Part shown: piece after piece, positions 61,864 through 64,000 of the stretch
How positions within the stretch are numbered: position 1 is the first letter of the stretch
Layout of the letters: each line of letters begins with the position of its first letter
Origin: 2-02-FULL-48-14 sp964356195
GTDB taxonomy: Bacteria > Patescibacteriota > Gracilibacteria > UBA1369 > 2-02-FULL-48-14
DNA: 64,000 nt
Direction: 5' to 3'
NCBI GenBank assembly: GCA_964356195.1
Contig: CAYHGP010000002.1
Coordinates: 1 to 64,000 of the forward strand
Notes under the pieces: generated by a model
What the model was told of the DNA's origin: nothing
The model's database searches: none
What the model saw: only the letters and a program-made list of their open reading frames with translations
Position numbers and translations under genes: made by a program

Positions 61864-62142
61864 ATGAGCTCCCTCGAAAATCTTCAAGAAGAAATCGATG
61901 CGCTGAAAGCCAGAAACCGGAAGGTGGAGGCAGATAAGGCATGGGAAGTGAGCGGGGCTCGGCGGGCTTCGGTGGCGGGGCTGACGTACCTGGTGGTGGT
62001 TTTGTTTTTTGTGACGGCCGGTTTGCCTCATCCGTTTGTGAATGCGATTGTGCCGTCGATGGGGTTTGTACTGTCTACGCTGAGCCTTTCACTCTTTAAA
62101 AAATGGTGGATCAATTCCAATTCAAAAAAATCTGGCCGCTGA
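61864..62142 (+). CDS. Small coiled-coil membrane protein
   Basis: 92 residues. An N-terminal coiled coil (about 1-30, ENLQEEIDALKARNRKVEADK) is followed by two hydrophobic helices (about 36-55 and 60-82). Its last 40 bases overlap the CPBP gene. The set of three small membrane proteins in a row suggests one membrane complex with the protease. Unknown family. Confidence 0.65.
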   Translation: MSSLENLQEEIDALKARNRKVEADKAWEVSGARRASVAGLTYLVVVLFFVTAGLPHPFVNAIVPSMGFVLSTLSLSLFKKWWINSNSKKSGR

Positions 62143-62531
62143 TTGTTTTGTGTTTTGTGGCGACGGCTTTGCTCGCAAATAAGAGCAGTCTTGGAATGCC
62201 TTATTGGATAATTCTCTTTGCTCCGATCTATGAAGAAGTGATTTTTCGCGGGTGGATTCTAGGGAACTTGAAGAAAAGATTTTCGGTGAAGTGGGCGATT
62301 GGGATTTCGTCGGTGGTGTTTGGGCTGTGGCATTTGAAGAATCTTTTTTACTTTGATGCTCCTGATGTTGTTTATCAAATGGTCTATGCAGGATTGCTTC
62401 TGGGACCGGTGTTTGGGTACATCGCCGTGAAGACCAAAACGATTTGGCCTGGTGTGATTTTACATTATTTAAATAGCATCGGGTCGCTGGCGTTGATGAT
62501 GGGAAGCTTGGACTGGCGAAGCTTATTTTGA
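62103..62531 (+). CDS. CPBP family intramembrane glutamic endopeptidase (ABI domain)
   Basis: 142 residues, shorter than the usual 200-280. The active-site motifs are intact: EExxxR as YEEVIFRG (E44, E45, R49), FxxxH as FGLWH (H77) and HxxN as HYLN (H121, N124). These proteases cleave prenylated or signal-like substrates in the membrane and can give bacteriocin self-immunity. The 40-base overlap with the upstream gene supports coupled translation. The short N-terminus lacks some helices found in larger relatives. Confidence 0.85.
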   Translation: MVDQFQFKKIWPLIVLCFVATALLANKSSLGMPYWIILFAPIYEEVIFRGWILGNLKKRFSVKWAIGISSVVFGLWHLKNLFYFDAPDVVYQMVYAGLLLGPVFGYIAVKTKTIWPGVILHYLNSIGSLALMMGSLDWRSLF

Positions 62532-62559
62532 GGCCTTGCGAGAATTGAAAATGTAGTGG

Positions 62560-62578
62560 AATTCACTCATATGAGTGA
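62560..62578. promoter_or_regulatory. Palindrome-containing 17-mer shared with the ppdK promoter region
   Basis: The same AATTCACTCATATGAGT as at 53481, here extended to a perfect 16-bp palindrome TCACTCATATGAGTGA (62563-62578). It lies after the CPBP stop and 34 bases before the TTGACG box (62612-62617) of the leader unit. Confidence 0.6.
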
Positions 62579-62646
62579 GGAGGGCGAGCTTTTTTGATTT
62601 TGTAAATAGTGTTGACGGATGGAGGGGAATTGGCCAAGATAGAGCC

Positions 62647-62703
62647 ATGTTTACTGCAAACATCAACGTAGCTGCAACAACAACAACCACTACCGAAAGG
62701 TAG
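62647..62703 (+). CDS. Threonine-rich leader peptide (18 aa)
   Basis: ATG at 62647 to TAG at 62703 encodes MFTANINVAATTTTTTER. Codons 11-16 are six threonine codons in a row (ACA ACA ACA ACC ACT ACC), the pattern of thr-operon leader peptides. A TTGACG -35 box (62612-62617) lies upstream. Codons 14-16 form the 5' arm of the next hairpin. Six Thr codons directly before a hairpin are unlikely by chance, but coding is unproven. Confidence 0.55.
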   Translation: MFTANINVAATTTTTTER

Positions 62704-62760
62704 TGGGATTTTGCGCACGTTGGCACATTTCCCACAGAACTCTGTGGGTTTTTTATTTTT
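62687..62760 (+). promoter_or_regulatory. Candidate transcription attenuator
   Basis: Hairpin 1: CCACTACC (62687-62694), loop GAAA, GGTAGTGG (62699-62706). Terminator: CCCACAG (62731-62737), loop AACT, CTGTGGG (62742-62748), then TTTTTTATTTTTT. The 3' arm of hairpin 1 (GTGGG, 62703-62707) can pair with CCCAC of the terminator, so the two structures exclude each other, as in classic attenuation. Confidence 0.55.
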
Positions 62761-62774
62761 TAACCATAATTATT

Positions 62775-62954
62775 ATGGTGTCAGAATTACCAGGGTGGGA
62801 AGGCTATGAGGATTTACTCGAACAACCACGAGAGAGGGTTGAAGCTCCTTTGTTGAGCCCGGATCTTTATAAAGACGGGCGAATGATAGAAGCGCTGGCT
62901 CCTGTCGACTTCAATGGAAGATGGGTTTATGAGGGCGTTGTGCAAAACTCATAA
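62775..62954 (+). CDS. 59-aa hypothetical protein downstream of the attenuator
   Basis: ATG at 62775, 59 residues, acidic and Trp containing (MVSELPGWEGYEDLLEQPRE). It is the first ORF after the terminator, so it (and possibly dprA) would be the regulated gene if attenuation holds. Not a known threonine enzyme. A longer in-frame upstream reading begins inside the terminator region and is rejected. Confidence 0.45.
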   Translation: MVSELPGWEGYEDLLEQPRERVEAPLLSPDLYKDGRMIEALAPVDFNGRWVYEGVVQNS

Positions 62955-62985
62955 AGATTTCAGGGATTTGTCAGGTTTTTGTTGG

Positions 62986-62991
62986 TAGAAT
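62986..62991 (+). promoter_or_regulatory. TAGAAT -10 box before dprA
   Basis: TAGAAT at 62986-62991, 21 bases before the dprA ATG, the same spacing as other promoters here. No good -35 is seen 16-18 bases upstream. Confidence 0.35.
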
Positions 62992-63012
62992 GGAAGGCTC
63001 TAACCTGATTTT

Positions 63013-63882
63013 ATGAATGTACAGGCTTTGAAAATTTCGGACCCGCTTTACCCGGCTTTGCTCAAGGAAATTTTTGATCCGCCGGCGGTGCTTTATTACG
63101 TCGGGGATTTGGATGTTTTGAAGAAGCCGGCGTGTGCGGTGGTGGGAACGCGGCGGTGCAGTTCGTATGGTGAGGGACAGGCGTTTCGATTCGGGAAAGA
63201 GCTGAGTCAGCATGGCATTTGCGTGGTCAGCGGCTTGGCGTACGGCGTGGATGCGGCGGCGCACAAAGGGGCGCTGGAAGGGCCGGGAGGCACGGTTGCG
63301 GTGCTGGCCCAGAGCTTGCCGGACATACAGCCGGCGGGGCATACGAGCCTGGCGCGAAGAATTGTGGAAAACGGAGGACTTTTGCTGTGCGAGAAAGTCG
63401 CCGGCGCGGAGACCTTTAAAAGCGACTATTTGATTCGGAATCGGATTATTGCGGGACTCTGTAAAGCTACTTTGGTGGTGGAGGCGCCGTTTAAATCGGG
63501 GGCGCGGAACACGGCAAAGCATGCGGTGGAGAATGGCAGGGATGTAATGGCGCTGCCGGGAAGGATCACGGATGAGGGCAGCCAAGGGACAAATGGCTTG
63601 ATTCAAGAGGGAGCGCGCTTGGTGGTTTCACCGCAAGAAATTGGCGAAGTGCTGGAAGTGCCTTGGGAGAGAACTGACGTGGTTTTGGAGGGGCTCAGTA
63701 AAGAGATTTTTCAGGAGCTGAGGCACGTACCGCAATCGCCGGCAGAACTTGCTGAGCACTTTCAAGGATCCCTGAGCGAGCTTTATGCGGCTTTGGGAGA
63801 GTTGGAATTGCGAGGGCTGATTCGTTTCACGCGGGAGTTGCGCTACGCGGTTTGTGGGGGTTCGGCCGGGACTTCCGGATGA
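63013..63882 (+). CDS. dprA: DNA processing protein DprA/Smf
   Basis: 289 residues. Rossmann-like DprA core with VSGLAYGVDAAAHKGAL, GGTVAVLAQ, GGLLLCEKV, DYLIRNRIIAGLCKATLVVEA and KSGARNTAKHAVENGRDVMALPG, then a C-terminal winged-helix (about 230-289). DprA binds incoming single-stranded DNA and loads RecA during natural transformation. In CPR bacteria with a competence pathway this often stands alone, as here. The last 40 bases overlap a convergent reading frame on the minus strand. Confidence 0.94.
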   Translation: MNVQALKISDPLYPALLKEIFDPPAVLYYVGDLDVLKKPACAVVGTRRCSSYGEGQAFRFGKELSQHGICVVSGLAYGVDAAAHKGALEGPGGTVAVLAQSLPDIQPAGHTSLARRIVENGGLLLCEKVAGAETFKSDYLIRNRIIAGLCKATLVVEAPFKSGARNTAKHAVENGRDVMALPGRITDEGSQGTNGLIQEGARLVVSPQEIGEVLEVPWERTDVVLEGLSKEIFQELRHVPQSPAELAEHFQGSLSELYAALGELELRGLIRFTRELRYAVCGGSAGTSG

Positions 63883-64000
63883 GTTTCGGCGGGGAGCACA
63901 CTCGGCTCCGCCGAGGACGCATGAGTTTCAGTTTCAGGCGTCTCACCCGCGAGTGTCCAAGATGGAGGTTCCTGCAAACGTTTCTCGCTGCGCTGAGAGG
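63843..64000 (-). CDS. Partial Pro/Glu-rich protein end
   Basis: The minus strand frame ending at the TAG at 63843-63845 is open to the window edge, with 51 residues such as EPPSWTLAGETPETETHASS and a Pro/Glu/Ala-rich tail. Of three frames, this one has the most protein-like composition. It overlaps the end of dprA by 40 bases. Start and identity lie beyond the window. Confidence 0.4.
   Translation of the reverse strand, partial: SQRSEKRLQEPPSWTLAGETPETETHASSAEPSVLPAETHPEVPAEPPQTA
63901..63915. repeat. Short palindromic hairpin CTCGGC-TCC-GCCGAG
   Basis: Part of the 19-base sequence identical to 14771-14789; here within the partial minus-strand frame after dprA. Confidence 0.6.

Noticed and set aside
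62703..62774. N-terminal extension of the 59-aa ORF
   Set aside because: It would be translated through the terminator hairpin and T-run; the ATG at 62775 is sufficient.
1..64000. Genetic code 25 (TGA as Gly)
   Set aside because: murG, yidD, the zinc-ribbon gene and the CPBP gene all end with TGA at conserved lengths, and core proteins contain no in-frame TGA.

Overview
The window looks like a scaffold from a member of the Candidate Phyla Radiation (Patescibacteria), most plausibly Peregrinibacteria. This is inferred from gene content, not from a search: DUF4012 and DUF3352 envelope proteins, giant SLH-domain S-layer proteins, an alanyl-tRNA synthetase lacking its C-terminal domain, and very large orphan proteins, next to more core metabolism than most CPR genomes keep. 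TGA acts as a stop (for example murG, the zinc-ribbon gene and the CPBP gene), so the Gracilibacteria code 25 does not apply. Four runs of exactly 100 N (15042-15141, 36371-36470, 58635-58734, 61570-61669) are scaffold gaps; five genes are cut by them and several ORFs read across them are artefacts.

Layout. 1-3.7 kb (minus): uppP, purH, yidD and a LysM/M23 peptidase, divergent from mutL across a perfect 12-bp inverted repeat. 5.5-9.6 kb: a small exported protein, then a DUF4012/DUF3352 pair. 9.7-13.4 kb: two lipoproteins around alaS and a 31-aa hydrophobic ORF. 13.4-18.3 kb (minus): ftsW-murG-glycosyltransferase-(gap)-87-aa protein-miaB. 18.4-28.4 kb: an island of four very large unrecognised proteins in two convergent pairs (coiled-coil/TPR plus beta-helix; two His-rich proteins). 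28.5-32.7 kb: lspA, a Fic protein with Gln in place of the catalytic His and a palindromic operator, aroE, slipin and a degenerate amidohydrolase. 32.7-38.9 kb (plus): YfiH, DUF1385, a glycosyltransferase/deacetylase fusion, (gap), metK and ahcY. 38.9-46.8 kb (minus): two SLH proteins flanking a TPR lipoprotein, with strong terminators. 47-50.6 kb: tRNA-Glu, dnaJ, tRNA-Lys, a membrane protein and a DNA-binding gene sitting in a dense array of 10-bp sites. 50.7-56.5 kb: aminotransferase, glutamate dehydrogenase, PPDK. 56.5-64 kb: NAD kinase, glycosyltransferases, small membrane proteins, purM, a CPBP protease, a candidate threonine attenuator, dprA.

By function, the genes mostly build the envelope (lipid-carrier recycling, lipid II synthesis, septal polymerase, S-layer, lipoprotein processing, glycosylation) and run a compact metabolism linking amino acids to pyruvate/PEP (aminotransferase, GDH, PPDK), the S-adenosylmethionine cycle (MetK, AhcY) and purine synthesis (PurH, PurM).

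The strongest undescribed signal is the site array around 49.8-50.4 kb. I count 13 exact copies of TGNNTAGNCG (either strand) plus three one-mismatch copies in 581 bp, with another exact copy 2.3 kb away. Four lie in tandem at exactly 11-bp spacing, and several lie inside the coding region of a MerR/BldC-like HTH protein. This may be a self-contained regulatory or chromosome-anchoring system. Secondary signals are a leader peptide with six consecutive Thr codons and mutually exclusive hairpins at 62.65-62.76 kb, a 17-bp palindrome-containing sequence shared by two promoter regions, and a recurrent TAGANT -10 box with little Shine-Dalgarno use.
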